Of a DNA stretch of 64,000 nt, positions 52,546 through 60,928 are shown one piece after another. Numbering within the stretch: the stretch's first letter is position 1; every line of letters starts with the position of its first letter. The translations under genes were made by a program, and so were the position numbers. Under the pieces are notes generated by a model. It was not told where the DNA came from and did no database searches. It saw only the letters and a program-made list of their open reading frames with translations. Source of the stretch: Okibacterium sp. HSC-33S16 (lineage in GTDB: Bacteria; Actinomycetota; Actinomycetes; Actinomycetales; Microbacteriaceae); NCBI RefSeq assembly GCF_024171565.1, contig NZ_JALJZZ010000002.1, positions 186,001-250,000 of the forward strand, read 5' to 3'.

Positions 52546-52628
52546 CTTCGGTCCCTTTCAGCTGTGGTGTAGACCCCCGTTGGGCTACGTCTGGAGAGAA
52601 ATTAGCACGAAAAGCGAATGATCACTAG

Positions 52629-52649
52629 GTTTTCACCAAACTGTAATAG
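52629..52649 (+). promoter_or_regulatory. Possible TetR promoter/operator
   Basis: GTTTTCACCAAAC (52629-52641) has GTTT/AAAC half-sites and is followed by the -10-like TAATAG (52644-52649), 9 nt before the TetR ATG. It lies between the divergent TetR and binding-protein genes. The match is short. Confidence 0.3.
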
Positions 52650-52658
52650 AGTTCGGTC

Positions 52659-53264
52659 ATGACCATTACCGGGAAACCGCGAGGCAATTACGCCAAAACC
52701 GCAGGTCGGCGCAGAGAAATTCTCGAGGCAGGAATCGAAGTTTTTTCTGCGGGAGGATTCCGAAGCGGCTCAATTCGGGAGATCGCCGAGCGCGTCGGCA
52801 TGAGCCAAGCGGGTCTTCTGCACCACTTTGCGAACAAGAATGAGCTGCTCGCGGCCGTACTCGAATTGCGCGACGATCTATCCCGCGAGTACACGACCGG
52901 TGAAGAAGAAGACGGTCTCGAGACGATTCGCGGGCTCATCAAGCTGGTCGAGTACAACTCGAGCGTGCCCGGGCTCGTCGAGCTTCACACAACACTCTCC
53001 GCAGAGGCAACGGCGCCCGATCATCCGGCTCACGAGTACTTCGTGCGCCGGTATGTGTGGGTGAGCTCGTTTATCACTGCGGCTTTCGAGCGCATGAAAG
53101 CCAAAGGTCAACTGGTGCCAGGCGTGGACCCTGAAGCAGCAGCTCGCGGAATGATCGCCATCATGGACGGCGCTCAGGTGCAGTGGCTCCTCGATAAGGA
53201 GTCACTGGACATGGCCGAGGAGACCCGGATGTTTGTGCGTCTGCTGATCACCGTCGACCTCTAG
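52659..53264 (+). CDS. TetR-family regulator of the glycan operon
   Basis: 201 aa. The DNA-binding domain (about 12-60) has TAGRRREILEAGIEVFSAGG then SIREIAERVGMSQAGLLHHF with the recognition helix. The C-terminal domain (about 80-200) is of the TetR_C_6 type (LVEYNSSVPGLVELHTTLSA, RGMIAIMDGAQVQWLLDKES). In actinobacteria this subgroup often controls glycoside and sugar-transport genes. Its position, divergent from the ABC importer and glycosidase operon, makes it the likely local repressor; the inducer is inferred to be a sugar from the imported glycan. Its stop is 6 nt from the convergent SDR stop. Confidence 0.88.
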   Translation: MTITGKPRGNYAKTAGRRREILEAGIEVFSAGGFRSGSIREIAERVGMSQAGLLHHFANKNELLAAVLELRDDLSREYTTGEEEDGLETIRGLIKLVEYNSSVPGLVELHTTLSAEATAPDHPAHEYFVRRYVWVSSFITAAFERMKAKGQLVPGVDPEAAARGMIAIMDGAQVQWLLDKESLDMAEETRMFVRLLITVDL

Positions 53265-53270
53265 GTTGGC

Positions 53271-54023
53271 CTAGAGCGTCGTCATGCCTCCATCAACCTG
53301 GAACGTGGCGCCCGTTGCGAAGCTGGATTCGTCGCTGGCCAGGAACACGGCGATTCCCTCAACATCTGACGCCTGACCGGGGCGGCCAAGCGGGATGCGC
53401 GAAACGATAGCCGCCCGGTCCACCGGATCGGTGGAGATCGCTGACACCAGTGGCGTCTCCGTGTACCCAGGGACGATGGTGTTTACCCGAATACCCTGGC
53501 TCGCGTATGCGCCGGCCACCGCGCGGCCGAGTCCGTGCATGCCCGCCTTCGATGAACTGTAGGCGGTGAAGGCCTGACCTTCTCCGTTGAGCGCCGTTGG
53601 GCTGCCGATGAGGACGATGGACCCACCACGCTGGAGCATCGAACGGACCCCGTGCTTGACGCTGAGGAAGGCGCCGGTGAGATTGATATCGATCGTCCGT
53701 CTCCAAACATCGAGGTCGAGGTCGGCGATCGGTGCGTCCTTGCCGAAGAGCTGAACCCCGGCACTCACTACGAGGATGTCGGGTGCGTACCCATCGGCCG
53801 TGAGGCCTTCGAACGCCGCCGAGACGCTGAGTTCATCGGACACGTCCATATGAACCGCGAGTGAATTCTCGACCTGGCCCGCAGCATCCGTTGCCGCCTC
53901 GATATTGACGTCGGTGAAGACGACTCGGGCGCCTTCGTGAGAGAACCGCTGCGCAATGGCGCGTCCAATGCCCGATCCGGCGCCAGTTACGACGGCGGTT
54001 TTTCCCTGCAAGCGATCGCTCAT
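53271..54023 (-). CDS. SDR, candidate D-apiose dehydrogenase
   Basis: 250 aa. Classical SDR: VVTGAGSGIGRAIAQRF (about 11-27), SAGVQLFGK (where NNAG is usual), catalytic Ser in VLIGSPTALNGEGQAFTAYS and Tyr/Lys in YSSSKAGMHGLGRAVAG (about 149-165); C-terminal GATFQVDGG. The ATG overlaps the ApnL stop by 4 nt, so the two are made together. ApnL opens D-apionolactone, and the step before that is oxidation of D-apiose; no Gfo/Idh-type apiose dehydrogenase is seen in the window, so this enzyme may do it. That is an inference from context. Frame upstream of 54023 is not SDR-like. Confidence 0.85.
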   Translation of the reverse strand: MSDRLQGKTAVVTGAGSGIGRAIAQRFSHEGARVVFTDVNIEAATDAAGQVENSLAVHMDVSDELSVSAAFEGLTADGYAPDILVVSAGVQLFGKDAPIADLDLDVWRRTIDINLTGAFLSVKHGVRSMLQRGGSIVLIGSPTALNGEGQAFTAYSSSKAGMHGLGRAVAGAYASQGIRVNTIVPGYTETPLVSAISTDPVDRAAIVSRIPLGRPGQASDVEGIAVFLASDESSFATGATFQVDGGMTTL

Positions 54024-55870
54024 GATGGTCTCTTTCGTTCGACGATGTCGTTGGTGTCCGGCGATGATGTTGTGGTGTTGGCCGCAGACGAAAGTCTGAG
54101 TACTGCGTACGGCGCTATTTCGATGGATGACGTGTGGCCGCCGACGGTGACAACAACTGCGGCGGCGGGTCCGCTGCCGAGGTTGGTCAGAAGTGCCGAC
54201 CACGATCCATCCGGCTTTCTCGAACCGATGCACCAGACGCCGCGTGGAACTGACGAAGGCAGAAGGAGTTCGCCGCCTCCCAGTCTTGCCAGGGCGGTGA
54301 TTGCGTGAGCCACCGGATAGGCTCCAGCGTGATTGCGAAGCCCACGGGGACCAAACGCTTCAAAGTAGCTCACGCTCGCGACGTTTGCCTTGTCTGTCGC
54401 CGAGGCGATGGCCGCAAAACTGGCGATGGTCCATGCTTCGAGGGCGTCCGAAGACTGGCGGGCATCGGTCGCATCGGTGGTGAGTTCGGCGCCGTAACCG
54501 CTCGAGAGGTCGGAGGGCGCGTCCTGGTTAGAGGTGCTCGTAGCGACGGCATTGAACCGGGAACGCAAGGTGATCGGGCCGATGTGAAGCGGTCGCCCGA
54601 GCGCGATGTCGCCTGCGCTGCGCGCGACGACGGCTTGCATCGGAATGGATTCGATGAGTTGTGCGCGCTCTGTGGCATGCATTTGCGGGGTGAGTGAAAA
54701 GGTGAACTCTGGAATAGCGTCAGGCAGTCGACCGTGCTCGCGGTTGAGCTCGGTGAAATGGGATCGCGCTCCACCGAGGAGTGTCACCCCCGGGAGTAGT
54801 TGCTTCGCCGCCTCGGCGAGGGCCGCCCACAGCGGCGGTTCGGTGACGTGGCTACTGCCCGAGAAAACTCCCAACCTCGCTACTTCCGCGCCACTTCTCT
54901 CGACGACAGCAACGGCCTCGCGAACGTCATCGGGGGTGTCGGCAACAATTCGAACGTCAAGTGTGAGGTCGCCGGCTTCGGAGATAGCGCGGGACAGGGC
55001 CGCAGGCCAGCTCGGTGTTCGCGTATCAAGTTCGACGAGAAGAGCTCGAACCCCGGTTGGAATCGGAGGCGCCTGCTCGCTCGGCATTGCAGCATCCGGG
55101 GCGGTCGACGCCCCCAACGTCAGGTCAGGAACCTGCCGGCCAGTTCGGATTAGTTCGATGGTTGCCGCGGGTTCCAGAGCCACCGGGGGCCATACGCGCT
55201 CTGAGGAGAAGGACACCGACTGCGTCACGCTCTCGCCGCTCTCGAGCGGGTATGGGAACGGGAGCGCGAGCGGCCGGCTGTACGTCTTATAGCTCGCGTC
55301 AGTCCAGTTGCGCTGGTCCTCCATCTCGAAAATGTCGCCCGCGAAAGTCGCTTGAGTGTGCACCCCGTCGTTGTCCCAAGTGAGTGAGCGGATGTCGAAT
55401 GCCGGCTGATGTGGTGACACGTTCGACGGGAATCGAGTTGTCTTCTCGTCGTCGGCTGTTGCGACGATGAGCGGCGTTCCGGAGAGTTCGGGAGGATGCA
55501 GGACGACGAGGCCGAGTCGATTGGTGAGGAACTCCCGGGACGTTGTTGCCGTGAGGCTGATGGTCAGAATGTCTTCGTGATGAACGATGTCGACCGCGGC
55601 GGTGATGTCGACGCCGAACCCGCGCATGCTCAAGCGGAGCCGGTGGCCATCCTTCGTGGGCTCGAATGCCTCTACCGTGGCCGGCACGGTGTTCCAGTCC
55701 TGGTCACGTGCGACGGCACGCACGCTGCGAACCACAGGGCTGTCGTCGAACGTCAGATCGGCGATCTCATCGCCGCGAAGTTCGAAGGCCCACCGGCCGA
55801 GTTCAACAGGGATAGGCGTCGGCTCGGGTGACCACAGCCGGTCCAGCCGGTCAGCCTCGGTTTCGCTCAT
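54020..55870 (-). CDS. apnL: D-apionate lactonase (ApnL)
   Basis: 616 aa. ApnL hydrolyses D-apionolactone to D-apionate in D-apiose catabolism. From memory of the family, the diagnostic part is DIFEMEDQRNWTDASYKTYS followed by RPLALPFPYPLESGE (about 202-236), preceded by FLTNRLGLVVLHPPELSGTP (about 131-150). The first ~245 residues are a beta-rich domain, the middle a TIM-barrel-like domain (VRALLVELDTRTPSWPAALS, FTELNREHGRLPD), and the end a beta domain (WCIGSRKPDGSWSALLTNLG). AAGGAG lies 5 nt before the ATG. It sits 31 nt after the nucleoside-hydrolase-like gene and overlaps the SDR. Confidence 0.8.
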   Translation of the reverse strand: MSETEADRLDRLWSPEPTPIPVELGRWAFELRGDEIADLTFDDSPVVRSVRAVARDQDWNTVPATVEAFEPTKDGHRLRLSMRGFGVDITAAVDIVHHEDILTISLTATTSREFLTNRLGLVVLHPPELSGTPLIVATADDEKTTRFPSNVSPHQPAFDIRSLTWDNDGVHTQATFAGDIFEMEDQRNWTDASYKTYSRPLALPFPYPLESGESVTQSVSFSSERVWPPVALEPAATIELIRTGRQVPDLTLGASTAPDAAMPSEQAPPIPTGVRALLVELDTRTPSWPAALSRAISEAGDLTLDVRIVADTPDDVREAVAVVERSGAEVARLGVFSGSSHVTEPPLWAALAEAAKQLLPGVTLLGGARSHFTELNREHGRLPDAIPEFTFSLTPQMHATERAQLIESIPMQAVVARSAGDIALGRPLHIGPITLRSRFNAVATSTSNQDAPSDLSSGYGAELTTDATDARQSSDALEAWTIASFAAIASATDKANVASVSYFEAFGPRGLRNHAGAYPVAHAITALARLGGGELLLPSSVPRGVWCIGSRKPDGSWSALLTNLGSGPAAAVVVTVGGHTSSIEIAPYAVLRLSSAANTTTSSPDTNDIVERKRPS

Positions 55871-55901
55871 GACTCTCCTTCTTGAGCAGCGTTCAGGCCA
55901 T

Positions 55902-56942
55902 TCATTCGTTCGCTGCTTGCCAGCGGCCGAACTCGGAGAGCTTGAGATAGAAGTCCTCGAACATCAAACGGTTATCAAGCCGTGTGTACACCCGCATCGG
56001 CCTGGCACCGGCAACGGCTTCATAGTTGCCACCCTCCGTGATTGCTGGTGTGGGCATCGAGACGTAGTCACTCGACGACGGGTCTGCTTCGAAGGTCGAC
56101 TGCAACGCGGTCAGCAGCACGAGGGGCGAATCTCCCATCGCGTACGTTTCTGCGGGGCCGCTGGGGCCAGCCGCCAAGCGCAGGATCTGTGCAACTTCGG
56201 CGTACAGATACTCGCCGAGCGAGCCGGTCGTCGCGACGCGAAGCCGCAGCTCGGCGTCGGATATCAGGCACTGTCGATAAGCGTCTCGAGGCACCTGCCA
56301 AACACGCAGCGTGGAGTCGTTGAACACGACCTGTGCAGCGAGAAGATCGATGAGAAGGTTGTACTCAATTGGCATCGCGTTCGGGGGTGGAACGGCGATT
56401 CCGTCGTGCTCGGCGCCGCCAATCCAGATCACCGTCAAGCGCTCCGCGATCCGCGGTTCACGCAGGTAGGCGGATGCCAAGTCGGTTAGCCCGCCGCCAG
56501 CTGCGTAAAACAACGGCGAGGCGGTGTCATCCCTCATCGCTTCCGCGATGATCGCGTCGACCGCTGCCGACTCGCGTGGTGTTTTCCGATCGGAGAGCGC
56601 GGTGTTCGACCCGGCAAAGATCCGTTCGTGCGCTTCCAGGCCCATGCGGTCGAACACGTGCCGCACGACCGCGACGGCATTTTCTGCCGAGTGAGAGCTG
56701 GGATCGAAGGGATCCTCCTCCCGAAGATGCGAGCCCACGACGAGTCGAATGTCGACAGAGGGGGACAAGAGATGATGAACCAGCTGAAACAGGTCATCGG
56801 GGTCACCGGAGAAGTCATTGTCGATGATCACTCGTGCCCGAGAGGAACCGAGAGGAACTATCGCCTGCCAGGGACTCGTGTTCAACGACCATCGTTTCGA
56901 CGTTGACAGAGGAGGGACAGGAGAGCGGGGGATCGACGTCAT
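55902..56942 (-). CDS. Nucleoside-hydrolase-fold protein
   Basis: 346 aa. Ca2+-dependent N-ribosyl hydrolases of this fold have an N-terminal Asp cluster; here SRARVIIDNDFSGDPDDLFQ (about 34-53) matches DNDxxxDPDD. Other landmarks are FAGSNTAL, FYAAGGGLTDLASAYL, VIWIGGAEHD (about 173-182) and EYNLLIDLLAAQVVF (about 193-207). In ribonucleoside hydrolases a catalytic His follows further on; none is obvious at the usual place. It is first in an operon with ApnL and the SDR, so it may act on an apiose glycoside rather than a nucleoside; this is speculation. AAGG lies about 6 nt before the ATG. Confidence 0.8.
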   Translation of the reverse strand: MTSIPRSPVPPLSTSKRWSLNTSPWQAIVPLGSSRARVIIDNDFSGDPDDLFQLVHHLLSPSVDIRLVVGSHLREEDPFDPSSHSAENAVAVVRHVFDRMGLEAHERIFAGSNTALSDRKTPRESAAVDAIIAEAMRDDTASPLFYAAGGGLTDLASAYLREPRIAERLTVIWIGGAEHDGIAVPPPNAMPIEYNLLIDLLAAQVVFNDSTLRVWQVPRDAYRQCLISDAELRLRVATTGSLGEYLYAEVAQILRLAAGPSGPAETYAMGDSPLVLLTALQSTFEADPSSSDYVSMPTPAITEGGNYEAVAGARPMRVYTRLDNRLMFEDFYLKLSEFGRWQAANE

Positions 56943-56983
56943 TGGTGACCTTAGGTTCGCGCACGGCGATCGAGAGATTGACT

Positions 56984-56999
56984 AACCGGTTGACCGGTT
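56984..56999. promoter_or_regulatory. Candidate operator between the apnL operon and GH78
   Basis: AACCGGTTGACCGGTT (56984-56999) contains the palindrome AACCGGTT and a second 7-bp copy, ACCGGTT, directly after it. It lies in the divergent control region and may control both directions. TTGACT (56978-56983) just before it could be a -35. Confidence 0.5.
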
Positions 57000-57160
57000 G
57001 TCGCTAACTTAGTACGCCGTTCCCGGGTAACCTAAAGCCGAAGGGTGAGCGTTACCCGTTCGTTATAAATTGAACACCCACGACTTGATTTGAAAACCGA
57101 ATGTCCATAAGGTTTTGGGCACGCCTCAATTGTCGAGCGCCCTACCTCAATGGAGAGTTC

Positions 57161-60007
57161 ATGCCTGAAGTCGTACCCGTGTCTGTCTTGTGGGCGGAGG
57201 GACGCGGCCGCCCCGAGTTTCTCGCCACCGCATCACCCAGCCTGTCGTGGCGGGTCACTACGGATCTCCCCAACTGGGTGCAAAAGGGCTTCACCCTCGA
57301 CTGTCGCACCAATGCTGGTACGACGAGTGTCAAGGTTTCGACCGGCAATTCGCAGCACGTTCCGTGGCCATTCGAGCCGCTCACTGCCTACGACTCCGTC
57401 GACGTGCGAGTCCACGTAGACGGTCTCAGTGACGCGGGAGAAGGGCCCACCCCTTCAACAGCGTCTCCCAGCGCTTGGATTACTCTGCGTACGGGTCCGC
57501 TGAGCGTCGCCGACTGGACCGCCGACTTCATCGCTGCCGAACCAACCGGTGCTGAGCCTGACGAGTCGCGAGGAACCTCGCTCTTCCGTTCCGTCTTCTC
57601 CCCGCGATCTGACGTGGCCACGGCGATCCTGTCCATTTCATCCCATGGGATCTACGAGGCAACTCTCAATGGAGAGACCATCGGCGACGAGGTCCTCACG
57701 CCGGGCTGGACGAGCTACGACGCTCGCCTGACATTCCAGAGCTTCGACGTCACTGCTGGCGTCCGTTCCGGACGCAATGTTTTGGGCGCGACCGTTGCGG
57801 ACGGCTGGTACGGCGAGCGATTCGGCTTCGACGGGAACTTCTCACGCAGTTACGTCGGGCCTCGCGCCCTGACAGCGCAGCTTCGCATCACATACGCCGA
57901 TGGAACATCGGAAATGATTACAACGGATGCCACGTGGTCGGCCGCAACGAACGGTCCGGTTTGTCGCGCTGGAATCTATCCCGGCGAGCACTACGACGCT
58001 CGACTCGAGACCGCGGCGCTTTCGGACCCCGACACCGATTTTGTGAACTCCGTACGCGCGACTGTTATCGGGGCGGACGCGTCGCGCCTAACCCCGTCAT
58101 TTGCCCCACCGGTTCGGCGAATCGAGCGGGTCGCGGCCCGAAAGATCTTCACCACGCCCGCAGGCAAAACCGTCATCGATTTCGGCCAGAATCTCGTCGG
58201 ATGGCTCGAGATTCGGGTTGATGCTCCCGAGGGGCACACCGTCACTCTTCGTCACGCCGAGGTACTCGAGGACGGCGAACTCGGTGTCCGACCTCTGCGA
58301 TTCGCCGAGGCGACCGACTCGTTCACCGGGTGTGGGGATGGTGTCCGGACCTGGAGTCCTCGATTCACCTTCCACGGCTTTCGTTATGCCGAGATCGAGA
58401 ACTGGCCGGGTGAGCTGTCGATCGACGACGTCACGGCGGTCGTCATTCACAACGACATGGTGCGCACGGGTGCGTTGGAGACGAGCAACCCGAAGCTCAA
58501 CCAGCTGCATCAGAATGTGCTGTGGGGCATGCGCGGAAACTTCCTGAGCCTGCCGACAGACTGTCCGCAGCGAGACGAGCGCCTCGGCTGGACGGGCGAC
58601 ATCCAGGTTTTTGCCCCGACCGCAAGCTACCTCTACGACGTGTCAGGTTTCCTAGGGTCCTGGCTCCGCGATGTCGACCTTGACCAACAGCGCGCCGACG
58701 GAGTCGTACCCTTCGTGGTGCCCAATCCACTGCCGATGCCGCCGCTCGCCGCGGCGGCATGGGGTGACGCGGCCACGTTGGTGCCGGACACGCTCTTCAC
58801 CCGCTATGGTGACTCCGCGGCGCTCAATCATCAGTACTCGAGCATGCGCTCCTGGGTCGAGACCGTAGCGGCGCTCGCTGGCGACAATTACCTCTGGACC
58901 GGCGGGTTCCAGTTCGGCGACTGGCTCGACCCCAGCGCTCCGCCAGAGAACCCGGCGCAGGCAAAGACGGACTCCGATATTGTCGCCACGGCGTACTTCT
59001 TCCACTCGACAGCACGGTTGGCTGCGGCCGCAACGGAACTCGGCCACGAAGATGACGCGCGCCGCTTCGCGGACCTTGCCGAACGCATCCGCTCTGCATT
59101 CCTTCGTGAATACGTCACTCCGGCCGGACGCATAGTCTCGGACGCCCACACGGCGTACGCCCTTGCGCTCGCGTTTCGCATTGTCGTCGAGCCCGACATG
59201 GTCGCGTTGGCTGGTGCACGCCTCGGAGAGCTCGTCCGGGCACACGGCTTTCGGATCGGCACCGGCTTCGTCGGCACGCCGCTCATCGCGGACGCACTGT
59301 GTCTCGGTGGGCAAAGCGACGTGGCTTACCGTCTGCTGCTCGAGGAAGGCTGCCCGTCCTGGCTGTACCCGATCTCGATGGGGGCAACGACGATTTGGGA
59401 GCGGTGGGATTCGATGCTGCCCGACGGCAGTATTAACCCGGGCGAGATGACCTCGTTCAACCACTACGCGCTTGGTGCGGTCGCCGACTGGATGCACCGG
59501 GCGATCGGCGGCATCGCGCCTGCTGAGCCTGGATATCGCACCATTGAAATCGCGCCGATTCTGGGCGGGGGCCTTACCTCGTCGACGGCCAGTCTCGATA
59601 CCGGTTATGGAACCGTGTCAGTCGAGTGGTCGCTCAAGGGCACGACCCTCTCGGTGCGCGCCGTCGTGCCGCCCAACACACAGGCGCGCGTCGTTCTTCC
59701 CGGTCGTGATGCGGAAGTTGTGGGGTCGGGAACGCATGAATGGACGACGAATGCCGCCTCTGTGCTCACCGATGCGGCTCGGCCGGTGTACTCACTGGAA
59801 TCTTCACTGGCTGACATCGTGACGGATGCCGACGCGCGTGCCGCTGTTGAAGGTGCTTTCGCTGATCTCGGCTACTTCATCGGTTTGGGCTGGACCTCGG
59901 GCGGCAAGTGGAAGAGCGACTCGACTCTGGCCGATGCACTCATCATGTTCCCGCCGGAAGGGCTCACCCACCTTCACGAAGTCTTCGCGCGGTTGAACGC
60001 CCGCTAG
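57161..60007 (+). CDS. GH78-family alpha-L-rhamnosidase
   Basis: 948 aa, no signal peptide. The rhamnosidase plan is complete: N-terminal sandwich (about 1-130), GH78 N domain (about 135-310, SHGIYEATLNGETIGDEVLT, VLGATVADGWYGERFGFDGN), the (alpha/alpha)6 barrel (about 420-780) with LPTDCPQRDERLGWTGDIQV (catalytic Asp/Glu cluster), TGGFQFGDWLDPSAPPENPA and MGATTIWERWDSMLPDGSIN, then a C-terminal sandwich. An extra ~75 residues after the last sandwich resemble the C-terminal helical module of some GH78 and GH3 enzymes. ATG 57161 has GGAGAG upstream; the frame extends to 57101. Rhamnose is a partner sugar of apiose in pectin and flavonoid glycosides. Confidence 0.92.
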   Translation: MPEVVPVSVLWAEGRGRPEFLATASPSLSWRVTTDLPNWVQKGFTLDCRTNAGTTSVKVSTGNSQHVPWPFEPLTAYDSVDVRVHVDGLSDAGEGPTPSTASPSAWITLRTGPLSVADWTADFIAAEPTGAEPDESRGTSLFRSVFSPRSDVATAILSISSHGIYEATLNGETIGDEVLTPGWTSYDARLTFQSFDVTAGVRSGRNVLGATVADGWYGERFGFDGNFSRSYVGPRALTAQLRITYADGTSEMITTDATWSAATNGPVCRAGIYPGEHYDARLETAALSDPDTDFVNSVRATVIGADASRLTPSFAPPVRRIERVAARKIFTTPAGKTVIDFGQNLVGWLEIRVDAPEGHTVTLRHAEVLEDGELGVRPLRFAEATDSFTGCGDGVRTWSPRFTFHGFRYAEIENWPGELSIDDVTAVVIHNDMVRTGALETSNPKLNQLHQNVLWGMRGNFLSLPTDCPQRDERLGWTGDIQVFAPTASYLYDVSGFLGSWLRDVDLDQQRADGVVPFVVPNPLPMPPLAAAAWGDAATLVPDTLFTRYGDSAALNHQYSSMRSWVETVAALAGDNYLWTGGFQFGDWLDPSAPPENPAQAKTDSDIVATAYFFHSTARLAAAATELGHEDDARRFADLAERIRSAFLREYVTPAGRIVSDAHTAYALALAFRIVVEPDMVALAGARLGELVRAHGFRIGTGFVGTPLIADALCLGGQSDVAYRLLLEEGCPSWLYPISMGATTIWERWDSMLPDGSINPGEMTSFNHYALGAVADWMHRAIGGIAPAEPGYRTIEIAPILGGGLTSSTASLDTGYGTVSVEWSLKGTTLSVRAVVPPNTQARVVLPGRDAEVVGSGTHEWTTNAASVLTDAARPVYSLESSLADIVTDADARAAVEGAFADLGYFIGLGWTSGGKWKSDSTLADALIMFPPEGLTHLHEVFARLNAR

Positions 60008-60019
60008 ACCTGAAGAAAT

Positions 60020-60057
60020 AGGAGGGGCGATCGTTCTCGCGAACGACCGCCCCTCCT
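60020..60057. terminator. Terminator between convergent GH78 and apnO operons
   Basis: AGGAGGGGCG (60020-60029) pairs with CGCCCCTCCT (60048-60057), and after one mismatch TCGTTC (60031-60036) pairs with GAACGA (60041-60046) around TCGC. It lies 13 nt after the GH78 stop and can serve both strands. Confidence 0.8.
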
Positions 60058-60064
60058 CGTCTTA

Positions 60065-60928
60065 CTACCGCTCGATCTTGTCGAGGTGCAGCATGGCGGC
60101 GAGGTTCTTGTCGAGCTCCTCGTCGGTGAAGACCTTTTTCCAGTCGTCCTTGATAATCGAGGACTTGCCGTAGTCCATGGCGATGAGGCACGCGTCGCTG
60201 AACGGGTTGTCACCGCGGAGGCCGTTTGCGAGGGCAACCTGGGTGTGACCGAGAAGGATCGACCGTGCGGCAGGCTCCGGCACACCCATCGTGTTCACGG
60301 CTTCGTCGAGTGCTTCCTTGAGGAGCGCCCCAATCATGCAGGCGATGGTCTCGACGAGGGTCGGCTCAAGCTGGGCGAGCTGCTTGATGGTGACCCAGTG
60401 CACGTCGACGACCGGTGCATAGATGGCGCGGACGGTGGCCTCAACAATGGCCCGCTTCTCGGGGTCGTCCGATTCGATCGCCGCGATGGCGTCCTGCGGT
60501 GCCGCGATTCCGCCGAAGGTGTCTGCGTACTCTTCGGGAGTGGTGCGCTGCAGGAAGATTGAGGGGTGGCACGGGTGTGCAACGGCCTGGATGACGTCCT
60601 CGCGCGTGGTGAGCAGGCCCGCGTAGGCAGCAGCCGGGTCGAGCGTCAGCACGATGGCTCCTGGCTTGAGCTGCGGAACGATTTCAGCGGTGACCGGCCC
60701 GAGCGCGAGGTCCGGAACGGCGAGAACGATGATGTCTGCGTCGACGATCGCCTCCGCGGTCTCGGTGAGCTCGCGGCCTGCCGCGCGGACGCGGTCCTGG
60801 CCGACGGGCGAGTTTTCACTGTAGAAAACGGTGTGGTCAGTCTTCGAGAGGTTGTCGGAGACGCGGGTCCCCATCTTTCCTCCGGCGCCGATCACGGCGA
60901 TGGTGGGGTTGAACGTTGTGGTGCTCAT
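60065..60928 (-). CDS. apnO: D-apionate oxidoisomerase (ApnO)
   Basis: 287 aa. Converts D-apionate to 3-oxo-isoapionate with NAD+. The Rossmann motif VIGAGGKMGTRVSDNL (about 12-27) and the family-specific TLDPAAAYAGLLTTREDVIQ then AVAHPCHPSIFLQ (about 94-126) agree with ApnO as I know it. The C-terminal half is an all-helical domain (about 165-287) with EPTLVETIACMIGALLKEAL and ILLGHTQVALA. ATG 60928 lies within the last codons of oiaC, whose sequence supplies AAGGAG. It is the last gene of the five-gene operon. Confidence 0.88.
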   Translation of the reverse strand: MSTTTFNPTIAVIGAGGKMGTRVSDNLSKTDHTVFYSENSPVGQDRVRAAGRELTETAEAIVDADIIVLAVPDLALGPVTAEIVPQLKPGAIVLTLDPAAAYAGLLTTREDVIQAVAHPCHPSIFLQRTTPEEYADTFGGIAAPQDAIAAIESDDPEKRAIVEATVRAIYAPVVDVHWVTIKQLAQLEPTLVETIACMIGALLKEALDEAVNTMGVPEPAARSILLGHTQVALANGLRGDNPFSDACLIAMDYGKSSIIKDDWKKVFTDEELDKNLAAMLHLDKIER

